Source: Arachis hypogaea
Taxonomy: Eukaryota > Streptophyta > Magnoliopsida > Fabales > Fabaceae
DNA: 64,000 nt
Assembly (NCBI RefSeq): GCF_003086295.3
Contig: NC_092038.1
Location: 105,369,837-105,433,836, forward strand
Direction: 5' to 3'
Shown here: positions 1 through 9,876 of the stretch, piece after piece
Layout of the letters: every line of letters begins with the position of its first letter
Position numbering within the stretch: position 1 is the first letter of the stretch
Translations under genes and position numbers: made by a program
The notes under the pieces: generated by a model
What the model saw: the letters and a program-made list of their open reading frames with translations, nothing else
Told to the model about the DNA's origin: nothing
Database searches by the model: none

Positions 1-551
1 AAATGAGTTGGATTGGGCCCACAAGGCTTGTAAATTCGCTAGCCACGAGTTTGCATGAAGTGAACCACGTGCACCAACGGCGCGTACGTGTACAGTGCGT
101 GTACGCGTCCTTATACGTATAGCAACTATGGCAAATCTTATATCGTTTCGAAGCCCCGGATGTTAGCTTTCCAACCCAACTGAAACCGCATCATTTGGAC
201 CTCTGTAGCTCAAGTTATGATTGTTTAAGTGCGAAGAGGTCGGCTTGACAGCTTTCCGGTTCTTTCATTTCTTCATGAGTTCTCCAACTTTTCATGCTTT
301 CTTTCTTCATTCCCTTGATCCAATCTTTGCCTCCTAAACATTAAATCACTTAACAAACATATCAAGGCATCTAATGGAATCAATGAGAATTAGATTTAGC
401 TATTTTAAGTCCTAAAAAGCATGTTTTCACTCTTAAGCACAATTAAAGGAGAATATACAAAATCATGCTATTTCATTGAATAAATGTGGGTAAAATGTGA
501 TAAAATCCCCAAAAATCAATACAAGATAAACCCTACAAATGGGGTTTATCA
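1..551 (-). repeat. 3' LTR (partial) of the minus-strand non-autonomous element
   Basis: On the minus strand the LTR starts TGATAAACCCC at 551 directly after a purine-rich tract, and runs off the window start. It aligns to 6513-7063 with a constant offset of 6512. Several of the differences lie in the CpG-rich palindromic patch near 78-118, as expected for methylated-cytosine decay. Confidence 0.9.
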
Positions 552-588
552 ACCTCCCCACACTTAAACCAAGCATGTCCTCATGCTT
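552..588 (-). promoter_or_regulatory. 3' polypurine tract with upstream AGGA-loop hairpin
   Basis: On the minus strand a perfect 7-bp stem AAGCATG/CATGCTT (plus positions 571-577 and 582-588) closes an AGGA loop. It is followed by TTAAGTGTGGGGAGGT, which ends at the LTR boundary (551/552). The position fits the primer for plus-strand DNA synthesis. The hairpin is one of six equivalent modules in the window. Confidence 0.7.
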
Positions 589-2090
589 AAACCAAGAGAA
601 AGCGAAGGGCATCAACATTTATTCAATGGAAACTAACTAAATGCAACCTAAACTATATGCAACTAAATGCGAAATGGTTTTACCTACTTGGTTAAAAAAA
701 ATAAATCAATCTCCAAGACATATATGCACAAATAGGGCCAAGATCATATAACGATTCATGAGTCCTACCAATTGAAGTATAAACATGAAGTTCACATAGA
801 CTTGCAAGAAGAACGCTCGTGAAAGCCGGGAATCAAGGAATTGAGCATCGAACCCTCACCGGGAGTGTTTGCACTCTAGTCGCTCGGTGTTTGGGGTTGA
901 TTCTCTCAATTCTCCCCTAATCATGCTTTCCAAGATTTGTTTTTCATCTAACAATCAACAATTATTCAATGCACGCATACAATTATCATGAGGTCTTTTC
1001 TTTAGGTTGTAATGGGGCTAGGGTCAAGGTAGGGTCATATATGGCTAGTGGACTTAGGATTTGAATCTTTGATTAACTTAAACTTTCCCACCTAACCTAT
1101 ATAATGACCTATACAATTAAGTACTAATCTAACTACCCATTCCTCACTTTTTCACATACTCATGCATTTTATATTCATTTCACAACACTTATGCATTGAT
1201 TTTATTTGAACTTTACTTTGGGGCATTTTGTCCCCTTTATTGCTTTTCTTTTCTTTCTTTTTCTATATACATTTTTTTCTTTTCTTTTCTTTTTTTTTCT
1301 TTTTCACTTTTATCTCTTTTTCTTTTCATTTTTTCTTTTTCTTTCAAACTATATACAAGAACATCAATGCAAAAGGTCTATACATTTAAACAATACATGA
1401 GTATGTACCCAATTCCCCAATATAAAAATACAAAACACAAACACCCTTTTATCCCAACCAATGTCCCAAAGTTTTCCCACTCTTGAATGACACTCACACT
1501 CACTAGCCTAAGCCAATCAAAGATCCAAATAAAGGACATTCCTTGTTTTCCGCTTTAAGACTTGTAATGTGCTAAATTAAAGAACAAGTGGGTTAAGCGT
1601 AGGCTCAAAATCGGCTAACAAAGGAGAGTAAAAGGTAAGGCTATCTGGATAAGTGAGCTAATGAAAAGATGGCCTCAATCATACAAATGCATGAATACAA
1701 AAAATAAATGGACATATAAAATCAAGCAAATCAAGGATCACAATCATAGAAAGAGAACAATTTCACACAAGAAGGAGAATAAGTGACTATAAGATGTAGC
1801 CACAAAACAAGGCTCAAAGCTTACTAGCTTGTGTTCTTAGCTCAAAAACCATGTTCCAAAATAAATTCTTTCAAGCAAGTTCCATAAATTTTCTTTTTCA
1901 AATTGGTAGGGTGCCCTAAAACAGTTTCTTGGAAAGGAAATCATCACCCTAACCAAGTAGTCCTAATAAAAAAAAGAAGTGGTAAAAATATGTACAAATT
2001 CTAACTAACATGCAACCTATCATGCAATGCAACGACTAACTAACATTGGTGTTGAAAAGGAAATTTTTACCCATGGAGATCGGTCGAACA
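552..2090 (-). other. Non-coding 3' internal region of the minus-strand element
   Basis: No long ORF is credible here; the open frames are short and low-complexity (T/C-rich 1196-1486). On the minus strand, patches such as the one around 1640-1700 resemble the outer element near 7615-7660 (GATTGAGGCCAT followed by TAGCTCACT/AGCTCACTAAC). This shows that the two elements share their 3' untranslated region. Confidence 0.6.
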
Positions 2091-2126
2091 ACCTCCCCAC
2101 ACTTGAAGATTTCACCGTCCTCGGTG
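2091..2126 (-). promoter_or_regulatory. Internal PPT-like tract with AGGA-loop hairpin
   Basis: On the minus strand CACCG-AGGA-CGGTG (plus 2113-2126) forms a 5-bp stem with an AGGA loop, followed by AAGTGTGGGGAGGTTG (to about 2091). It repeats the architecture found next to the 3' LTR, about 1.5 kb upstream of it in the element. Confidence 0.6.
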
Positions 2127-2819
2127 CATGCAAAGAAGAGCAAGATGGATGGGTGTTACAATTGATGGGCTCCTTCAAAAGGTTGTGCGGATGACTTGTT
2201 TGTTGCCCCATTTAGAAATTTTTCCTTTCTCCCTTCTTGGTGGCCAACCTAGAAGGAAAGAAAAGGAAAGAAAATTAAGCCTATAACAAAGATATCAAGG
2301 CAAATAGAACATAGGCGGGGGCTCATGGCAAATAAGAGTATGATTCCCTACTACATGGTAGCTACAACATGTGAGTGAGAAATCAATATAAGCAAAAGGC
2401 ATATCAACTGATACTTGATGCAAGAGTAAATTTAAAGCATGGAGAGTATATTGAGCATCAAGATCAAATAAGAATTGACACAAATAAGATTAGTGATATG
2501 CATGAAAGCATTTAATTCTATCCTAACTCAATGATGAAGCGGTACAAGAAAAAAAACAAAGGGTAATGAATTAGGAAGGACTAAAGCACTAATCTTGTGT
2601 GTTGACAAATATTACAATTAATGTAACAAGTCATGAAGCACCAAAACAAATGCAAGAAATTCTCAACAATTGAGTGAGAGAATTCAACACCATTATTAAA
2701 ATGAGAAATTTAGAAAATAAAATGAGAACAAATTATAGAAACAAAATTAAAATGCAAAGAATAAAAGTATGCAAATGTAATAGACAAAAGGAAATGGAAG
2801 AAGAGAAAAAAATTTTTTA

Positions 2820-3250
2820 TATTTTTAATAATTTTTTTATTTTTTTTGTATTTTATTTATTTATTTATTTATTATTATATTTTTTTTATTATTAAAAAAT
2901 TATTTTATTTTATTTTTTATATTAAAAGAGAAAAGAAAAAAAATCTTTCAAGAGAGGAAGAAGAAGAAAAAAAATGAGAAAGAAAGAAGAAGAGAAGAGG
3001 AAAGAAGGAGAAAGGAGGAAGGAGAAAAGCAGGGAGCAAATCTGCGTGCGCGCGCACAGCGCGCTTACGCGTGGATGAGGTTGGGACGATCCGCGCGCGT
3101 GCACAGCGCACTTACGCGTGGATGAGCTTGTGCTCCCAGCACAATGCTGGCACAACGCGCGCACAACTCTCTGGTTTTTGTACCAGAAGTTGCGGAAGTG
3201 TAATGTGCGCGCGCGCGCACAGCGTGCTTGCGCGCTGATGGCCGTTTTTT
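2820..3250 (-). repeat. AT-rich low-complexity tract followed by CpG-rich palindromic repeat cluster
   Basis: 2814-2925 is almost pure A/T. 3040-3245 contains three imperfect repeats of a unit built on GCGCGCACAGCGCGCTTACGC followed by a GATGAG box (about 3050-3081, 3092-3125 and 3207-3241). Open frames over it encode only arginine/alanine-rich low-complexity peptides and are not credible genes. Confidence 0.65.
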
Positions 3251-3572
3251 TTTTTTGCCCAAAAAAGCAGAAAAATGCCCAAGAGCTCCCTATAATGTCC
3301 AAAACTCTTCTTTATTCAATCAAATATCAAACAATTCACAAAAATGCAATTTGATTTTAGGATTTATTCATCTACTACTAATGAATACAACATACTAACA
3401 ACCAATCTTTACCAACAAATCAATATGAAATGAAAATCTACCTACAATGGCAACTCAAATCACTTATTAAACAAAACTAAAAGAGGATGGAAAGAGTTTA
3501 CCATGGTGGGGTGTCTCCCACCTAGCACTTTTAGTTTAAGTCCTTAAGTTGGACATTTTGAGGGGCTTATTG

Positions 3573-5393
3573 TCATGGTGGCTTATGTTTGTACTCATCC
3601 TTGAATATCCAAGGATCTTTGCTCCTCAATTGGTTGACAGAATTTCCAACCATCTTCATCAAGCTTGGGCAAAGTTCTACCCAAGATATGAGTCCCCATA
3701 GTTGGTCTTCACATAGCGAACCGGGATCCCATATCTTATCTTCACACCCATCCGTTAGTTGAGTTTCATGATTTTTTCGTACGGGTGGTTGACATAAAGG
3801 CGGTTGACACATAGAATTCTCTTTAGTCCACCAATTTCTCCTTCTAGACAAAGTGGTTCTTGTCCCATCATAATCCCTATACCTTAAAGCTTTGACTTTA
3901 GTGAGCTTTATACCAAATTTCCAACCACTACACAATTCTCTTTTTCCTTTAAGTCCACAAAGAGCTCTAAGTTGTCCATCAGTTTCAATCAAACCATATT
4001 CAAGTGAGAAAGTGAGGCTTGAAGATAAAAATTTTACCCACTTGAATGTTGTGTAGGATGATGACTTAGGAAGGGTTGGTCCCAATGATCTTGCAAGCTC
4101 CACTCCCTTTTGCTCTTTCTTGATTATTTCCACCTCTTTGCAAGCTTCTTCAATTTCAACCTTTCCTCTTTTATCACATGGCTCGGTATTGTCTTCAAGA
4201 ACTTCATCTTGCCCAATGGAAGGTGATTCAATTTTGGATAGGAATTTATTAATGAATGAATCCATCTCTTGACCAACCTCTTCATATTCTTCAATTTCAA
4301 TATACATCATGCCAACTTTTTCCTCTTGGTAGCTCTCTTTTGATTCACTCTCTTCTTCATTGTTCGCCAAGGGTATGGGAGGTTGTGCACACTCTTTTGT
4401 AACTTCAACTTTATGTCCAATGGGAGAGGATTCCATTGTAAAGAGAAATTCATCCATGATTGAATCCATCTCTTGATAAGCCTCTTCCAAGTCTCCAACG
4501 ATGACATGCCTTGGAGGTTGCGCACCCTCCTCAACATCAATATCAAGCTTCTTGGAAGAGTTCTCCATGATGCTACATTCCCATGGACTTTCAATATCTC
4601 CTAAATCTTCGACCACTTCTTCCTTTTCTTCAATAATCATGGCTTCCTCTAGTTGCTCCAATACAAAATGGCATCCCTCATCCCCCACTGGAGTTTCCAA
4701 TCTCTCCTTCATGCTACGCTCTTCAATTGATTCTCCATATGTGGCTATGGAAGCATCTTGAGTGTTCAAATATTTGTAGGCTAAAGTATGCACTACCTTG
4801 GTCAAGTTAGTCACAAACTCAAGTGTATCCCGCTACATGGCTTCTTGTCCTTGAAGTAACAAAGTGAGAGGATCGTCTATTGGGGTTTGGGGTGAGTAAG
4901 AAGGTTCATTATTTTGGAGAGAGGGTTCATGGTAGGAAGGTGGTTCTTCTTGGTAAGGGTATGTAGATGGTGAGTATTGAGGTGGTTCTTGGTAATAATC
5001 ATGATAGGGTTGTGGTGGTTCTATAGGTTCTTGCTCATAATGATCACAAGGATGTGGTATGGGTGATTGGTTATATGATGGATAAGGGTCACATAAAGGT
5101 ACTTGGTAGAAAGGAGCTTGTGAGTATGGTTGAGCATCATGTTGAGGATAAGATTCATAGGTATATGGTGGTGGTTGATTGTCATAAAAGGAGTCACCAT
5201 AACCATTGAATTGACATGCATTAGGATGAGAATTATACCTATAAGTGTCCGGAAGTTGATGCCAATAGGAGTGATCAATTCCTTGAGGCTCCTCCCATCT
5301 TGAAGTGTTCCATCCTTGGTACACGTTAGCATTGAAGTCCACATTTCCTACAACACAATTAGAACCAAACTCAAAGCCAAAGTGAGAATTCAT
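3573..5393 (-). pseudogene. Single ORF of the non-autonomous element, interrupted by an in-frame TAG
   Basis: From ATG at 5393 the frame runs about 187 codons, meets TAG at 4833-4835, then stays open in the same frame for another 420 codons to 3573. The downstream part has no ATG at its beginning (a caller would have to use GTG at 4814), so the two parts are one frame broken by one nonsense codon or read through it. The N-terminal part is rich in Pro, Tyr, Gln and Ser (many PPY and QPY runs). The C-terminal part is Glu-rich with two similar acidic repeats containing EEAYQEMDSIMDEFL and EEVGQEMDSFINKFL. No CCHC knuckle or retrotrans_gag motif is seen. The ATG lies about 0.1 kb inside the primer binding site, the usual place of gag, so a divergent gag-like role is possible but unproven. 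Confidence 0.6.
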
Positions 5394-5500
5394 AGTGAGA
5401 GAACAAAATAAAACTAACAAAAATTAAGAAACAAACAAAAGATAAACCTATTCACAATATTCACATATATATAATAACCAATAACACAACACCATTGCAA

Positions 5501-5518
5501 TCCCCGGCAACGGCGCCA
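5501..5518 (-). other. Primer binding site, tRNA-Asp type
   Basis: The minus strand reads TGGCGCCGTTGCCGGGGA, the complement of the 3' end of plant tRNA-Asp(GUC), the usual primer of Athila/Tat elements. It begins 3 nt inside the 5' LTR boundary at 5522. Confidence 0.88.
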
Positions 5519-5521
5519 TTT

Positions 5522-7063
5522 TGATGATTAGATTTTTGACGGTTTAGAATTTCACTAATGAAATCTCGTTGTAAAGTATAGCCTCTAAACCAACAATAAT
5601 CCTCTCATACAAAAATTTGTTTGTCACAAGTACAAACCCCTAAAATCTATAAACCGAAGTATTTAAACCTCGGGTCGTTCTCCCTAGGAATTACAATAAA
5701 GTGTCTTGTTATTGGTTTGAGTTGTTTTGGGGTTTTGATAAGAGGCATGAAAGTAAATGGCAATGAAAATAAACTAACAACTATAAAAGGCTCTTGGCAA
5801 GGTATGAAAATTAGAAGTCCTATCCTAGTTATCCTTCTCAATTGTGATGAGAATTGTTCATTGCTACCACTTAGTTAACCCTTACTAAATAAAGGAAAGT
5901 CAAGTGGATGAATTAACTTGAGACACAAGTTCTAGCCAACTCCCAAGGAAGGACTAGCTTTAGTGCACTCCAAACCAATTAGCAATCTCTCCAATTATCA
6001 ATCAACAAAGGAATTAGATAACTCAAGTGTCACTAATCACTCTACCTAGGCCAAGAGGAACAAAATCTACACTAAAACTAAAAGAGACATTTCAACAAAC
6101 ACATAAAGTGCAATAGAAGTAAACATTATTAAATGCAAGAATTAAAGGAATCTATAACTACAAAAATAAGAGATCAACAATGGAAGAGCAAAGAAGACAC
6201 ATTTATTATGAATTACCTCTTATTGAATTGGAAGTATGTAGAAGGAACAATACTAGATCTACAATAAAATATAAGAACAACATAAAGGAAATTACAACAA
6301 AAGAATAGAAGAAGATGAATGTAACAACAAAGAATTGAAAGGTAGAAGTAGAAGAAAGCAAAGATTAAAACCTAGATCTAAGAACTAATCCTAATCCTAA
6401 TCCTAGAGAGAAGTGAGAGCTTCTCCTCTAGAAACTAACTCTAACTACTAAACTATGCTAATGGTAACTAACATGTCCATCCCTCTTCAATCCTTGGCTT
6501 AAATAGGATCAGAAATGAGTTGGATTGGGCCCACAAGGCTTGTAAATTCGCTAGCCACGAGTTTGCATGAAGTGAACCACGTGCACCAACGGTGCGTACG
6601 CGTACAGTGCGCGTACGCGTCCTTATACGTATAGCAACTATGGAAAATCTTATATCGTTTCGAAGCCCCGGATGTTAGCTTTCCAACCCAACTGAAACTG
6701 CATCATTTGGACCTCTGTAGCTCAAGTTATGGTCGTTTAAGTGCGAAGAGGTCGGCTTGACAGCTTTCCGGTTCTTTCATTTCTTCATGAGTTCTCCAAC
6801 TTTTCATGCTTTCTTTCTTCATTCCCTTGATCCAATCTTTTCCTCCTAAACATTAAATCACTTAACAAAAATATCAAGGCATCTAATGGAATCAATGAGA
6901 ATTAGATTTAGCTATTTTAAGTCCTAAAAAGCATGTTTTCACTCTTAAGCACAATTAAAGGAGAATATACAAAATCATGCTATTTCATTGAATAAATGTG
7001 GGTAAAATGTGATAAAATCCCCAAAAATCAATACAAGATAAACCCTACAAATGGGGTTTATCA
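5522..7063 (-). repeat. 5' LTR of the minus-strand non-autonomous element (1542 bp)
   Basis: The plus-strand view runs from TGATGATTAG at 5522 to GGTTTATCA at 7063, so the LTR has TG...CA termini when read on the minus strand. The outer 551 bp are duplicated at the window start. A CpG-rich dyad cluster (GCGTACGCGTACAGTGCGCG region, about 6590-6630) is in the same place as in the other LTR. Confidence 0.88.
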
Positions 7064-7794
7064 ACCACCAGCTGAAGGTGGCCCCTCTTCATCCTTCCAG
7101 AGTGTAAGCATGCACAGAGGACCGTGCACAAACTAAGTGTGGGGGAGGATCGACGATTCCAAGGGGGGTAAAAATTTCTCTTTTATAGGCACTTTGCAAT
7201 GTTTCTTGTAGTACTTTTTCTTTATTTTGAGTAGTTTTATGTCTCTTTTATCCTGTGTGGTTGCTTGTAAATATTTCTTTATCGTTTATGGATATTTAGT
7301 AGTTAGTACTTGCATGTTGCATGATAGAATGAATAAGTTGGTGAAACACCAAGGAATTTCCATGAAATTTTCTCCTAGGGTATACCATTGAATTGAATTG
7401 AAGGAAATATTATGTTTGCCAACTTGCTTGAAGTGAATTATTTGTAGAACATGGAAAAGAGCTCGAACAACATACCTTGTGAGTCTTGAGCCTTAATAGA
7501 TGGTTGCATTTTTTCAACCATGATGTTGTTCTTATGTGTGATTATAACTCCTTTTGATTGTGATCATTGATTTGCATGATTCTTTATGTCCTGTTTTTGT
7601 GTTTGAATGCATTTAGCATGATTGAGGCCATTTTTGATGATAAGCTCACTAACCTATATGGCCAACCCTTGCATGCACCTTTATGAACCCCTTTGAGCCT
7701 ATGAATTCTCTTTTGTTCTGATGATAGCACATTTCTCCCCTTAAGCGAAACAGCATTGATGTCCCCGAATTACTCTTTGATTAGCTTGGGTGGA
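7064..7794 (+). mobile_element. Outer Athila-like element, internal 3' region, left segment
   Basis: This non-coding segment lies between two younger insertions and continues at 19329. It has the texture of an Athila 3' internal region and shares patches with the minus-strand element. No ORF is supported. The last five bases, GTGGA (7790-7794), are the TSD of the 11.5-kb element. Confidence 0.75.
7111..7150 (+). promoter_or_regulatory. Internal hairpin and PPT-like tract of the outer element
   Basis: TGCACAG (7111-7117), AGGA (7118-7121) and CCGTGCA (7122-7128) form a 7-bp stem with one A/C mismatch, followed by CTAAGTGTGGGGGAGG. Removing the nested insertion, it lies about 1.5 kb upstream of the same element's 3' LTR module at 20174. 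Confidence 0.6.
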
Positions 7795-9316
7795 TGATGA
7801 GCGGATAATTTATACGCTTTTTGGCATTGTTTTTAGTATGTTTTTGGTATGATCTAGTTAGTTTTTAGTGTATTTTTATTAGTTTTTAATTAAAATTCAC
7901 TTTTCTGGACTTTACTATGAGTTTGTGTGTTTTTCTGTGATTTCAGTTTTTTTCTGGCTGAAATTGAGGGTCCTGAGCAAAAATCTGATTCAGAGACTGA
8001 AAAGGACTGCAGATGCTGTTGGATTCTGACCTCCCTGCACTCGAAGTGACTTTTCTGGAGCTACAGAAGCCCAATTGGCGCGCTCTCAATGGCATTGGAA
8101 AGTAGACATCCTGGGCTTTCCAGCAATGTATAATAGTCCATACTTTGCCCGAGATTTGATGGCCCAAACCGGCGTGGCAAATCAGCCTCAGAATTTCCAG
8201 CGTTTAACGCTGGAACTGGCATAAAACTTGGAGTTAAACGCCCAAACTGGCATGAGAACTGGCGTTTAACTCCAGAAAACGTCTCTACACATAAAAGCTT
8301 CAATGCTCAGCCCAAGCACACACTAAGTGGACCCAGAAGTGGATTTTTACGTCATTTACTCATTTCTGTATACCCTAGGTTACTAGCTTACTATTAATAG
8401 GATCTTTTGACATTGTATCTGTACCTCATGACACTTTACACGTTTCTCATTGTATCTTCTACAGCATGAGTCTCTAAAACCCATGGTTGGGGGTGAGGAG
8501 CTCTGCTGTGTCTTGATGGATTAATGCAATTACTACTGTTTTTCATTCAATCATGCTTGCTTCCATTCCAAGATATTACTTGTTCTTAAACCGGATGAAT
8601 GTGATGATCCGTGACAATCATCATCATTCTCAACTATGAACGTGTGCCTGACAACCACCTCCGTTCTACCTTAGATTAAGTAGATATCTCTTGGATTCTT
8701 TAACCGGAATCTTCGTGGTATAAGCTAGAACTGATGGCGGCATTCAAGAGAATCCGGAAGGTCTAAACCTTGTCTGTGGTATTCTGAGTAGGATTCAATG
8801 ATTGAATGACTGTGACGAGCTTCAAACTCCTGAAGGCAGGGCGTTAGTGACAGACGCAAAAGAATCACTGGATTCTATTCCGGCCTGATTGAGAACCGAC
8901 AGATGGATAGCCGTGCCGTGACAGGGTGCGTTGAACATTTCCACTGAGAGGATGGGAGGTAGCCATTGACAACGGTGAAACCCTTGCATACAGCTTGCCA
9001 TGGAAGGAGCCTTGCGTGCTTGAAGAAGAAGACAGTAGGAAAGCAGAGATTCAGAAGATGGAGTATCTCCAAAACCTCAACCTATTCTCTATCACTGCAA
9101 AATAAGTACCTATTTCATGTTCTTTTACTTTTCACAATCAATCCTGATAATTTCTGATATCCTGACTAAGATTTACAAGATAACCATAGCTTGCTTCAAG
9201 CCGACAATCTCCGTGGGATCGACCCTTACTCACGTAAGGTATTACTTGGACGACCCAGTGCACTTGCTGGTTAGTTGTGCGGGATTGCAAAAGTGTGATT
9301 GCAATTTCGTGCACCA
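7795..9316 (+). repeat. 5' LTR of the 11.5-kb element
   Basis: Begins TGATGAGCGGATAA and ends TTTCGTGCACCA. It contains CCAGCGTTTAACGCTGG (8198-8214) and a 14-bp inverted repeat, TGGAGTTAAACGCC at 8229-8242 paired with GGCGTTTAACTCCA at 8261-8274. A near-identical copy lies at 17808-19328. Confidence 0.95.
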
Positions 9317-9322
9317 AGTTTT

Positions 9323-9340
9323 TGGCGCCGTAGCCGGGGA
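9323..9340 (+). other. Primer binding site, tRNA-Asp type, one mismatch
   Basis: TGGCGCCGTAGCCGGGGA starts 6 nt after the LTR end. It differs at one base from the tRNA-Asp complement seen exactly in the minus-strand element. Confidence 0.88.
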
Positions 9341-9876
9341 TTATTCGAGTTTGGACAACTGACGGCTTATCTTGTTGCTTAGATTAGGACTATTTTATTT
9401 TTGTTGGTTTAGAGTCTTTTAGTTGAGTCTAGTTTCATATTTTAAGTTTGGTGTCAATTGCATGCTTTTGTTTTCTTTTAGTTTTTCGAATGTTGCATGT
9501 CCTTAGTCTCTTTTTGATCTTTAAAAATTCTAAGTTTGGTGTCCTCTTGTGTTTTTCCCTTAAAAATTTTCGAAAATTTGTGTTTGATTTTCTAAAAATT
9601 TTAAGTTTGGTGTCATTTTGTTGTTTTTCTCTTTCCTCATTTCAAAAAAATCAAATCTTTTTCATAAAATTTCTCAATCATATCTTTTTAATTGCTCTTT
9701 TCAAAATCTTTTTAATTAACTAATTGATTCAGTTCTCAATTTGCTTTGATCTTATTTTCTTTTTGATTTTCGAATTTTTATCTTGATTTCCTTTTATTTT
9801 ATTTTAATTTTTTTCGTTTAATTCAAAAAAAAATATTTTATCTATTTGCAATCCATATCATTTCCCTTTATCCATT
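9341..9876 (+). promoter_or_regulatory. Untranslated leader with three TAAGTTTGGTGTC repeats
   Basis: A U-rich leader between PBS and gag. The 13-mer TAAGTTTGGTGTC occurs near 9441, at 9531 and near 9601. The same motif (TAAGTTTGGTGT) recurs just before ORF3 (15711) and just before the 3' LTR (about 17794). The short open frame 9448-9723 is low-complexity and not supported as a gene. Confidence 0.6.

Larger units (their letters stand above)
1..7063 (-). mobile_element. Non-autonomous Athila-like LTR retrotransposon, minus strand, 3' LTR cut by window start
   Basis: Bases 1-551 and 6513-7063 match without indels (I count about 9 substitutions). They are the two LTRs of one element read on the minus strand. 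The internal part (552-5521) has a primer binding site beside the 5' LTR, a PPT-like tract beside the 3' LTR, and only one long ORF, which shows no protease, RT, RNase H or integrase motif. It would therefore need proteins from another element. It sits inside the outer Athila-like element; the right flank ACCAC (7064-7068) should be one copy of its TSD, the other lying left of the window. Its LTR and 3' region resemble those of the outer element, so they are related families. It may correspond to one of the named peanut non-autonomous families, but I cannot assign a name. Confidence 0.88.

Noticed and set aside
2917..3302. Minus-strand frames rich in Arg, Ala and His over the CpG cluster
   Set aside because: Composition artefact of GCGCGCAC-type repeats next to a poly-purine run; no domain and no start context.
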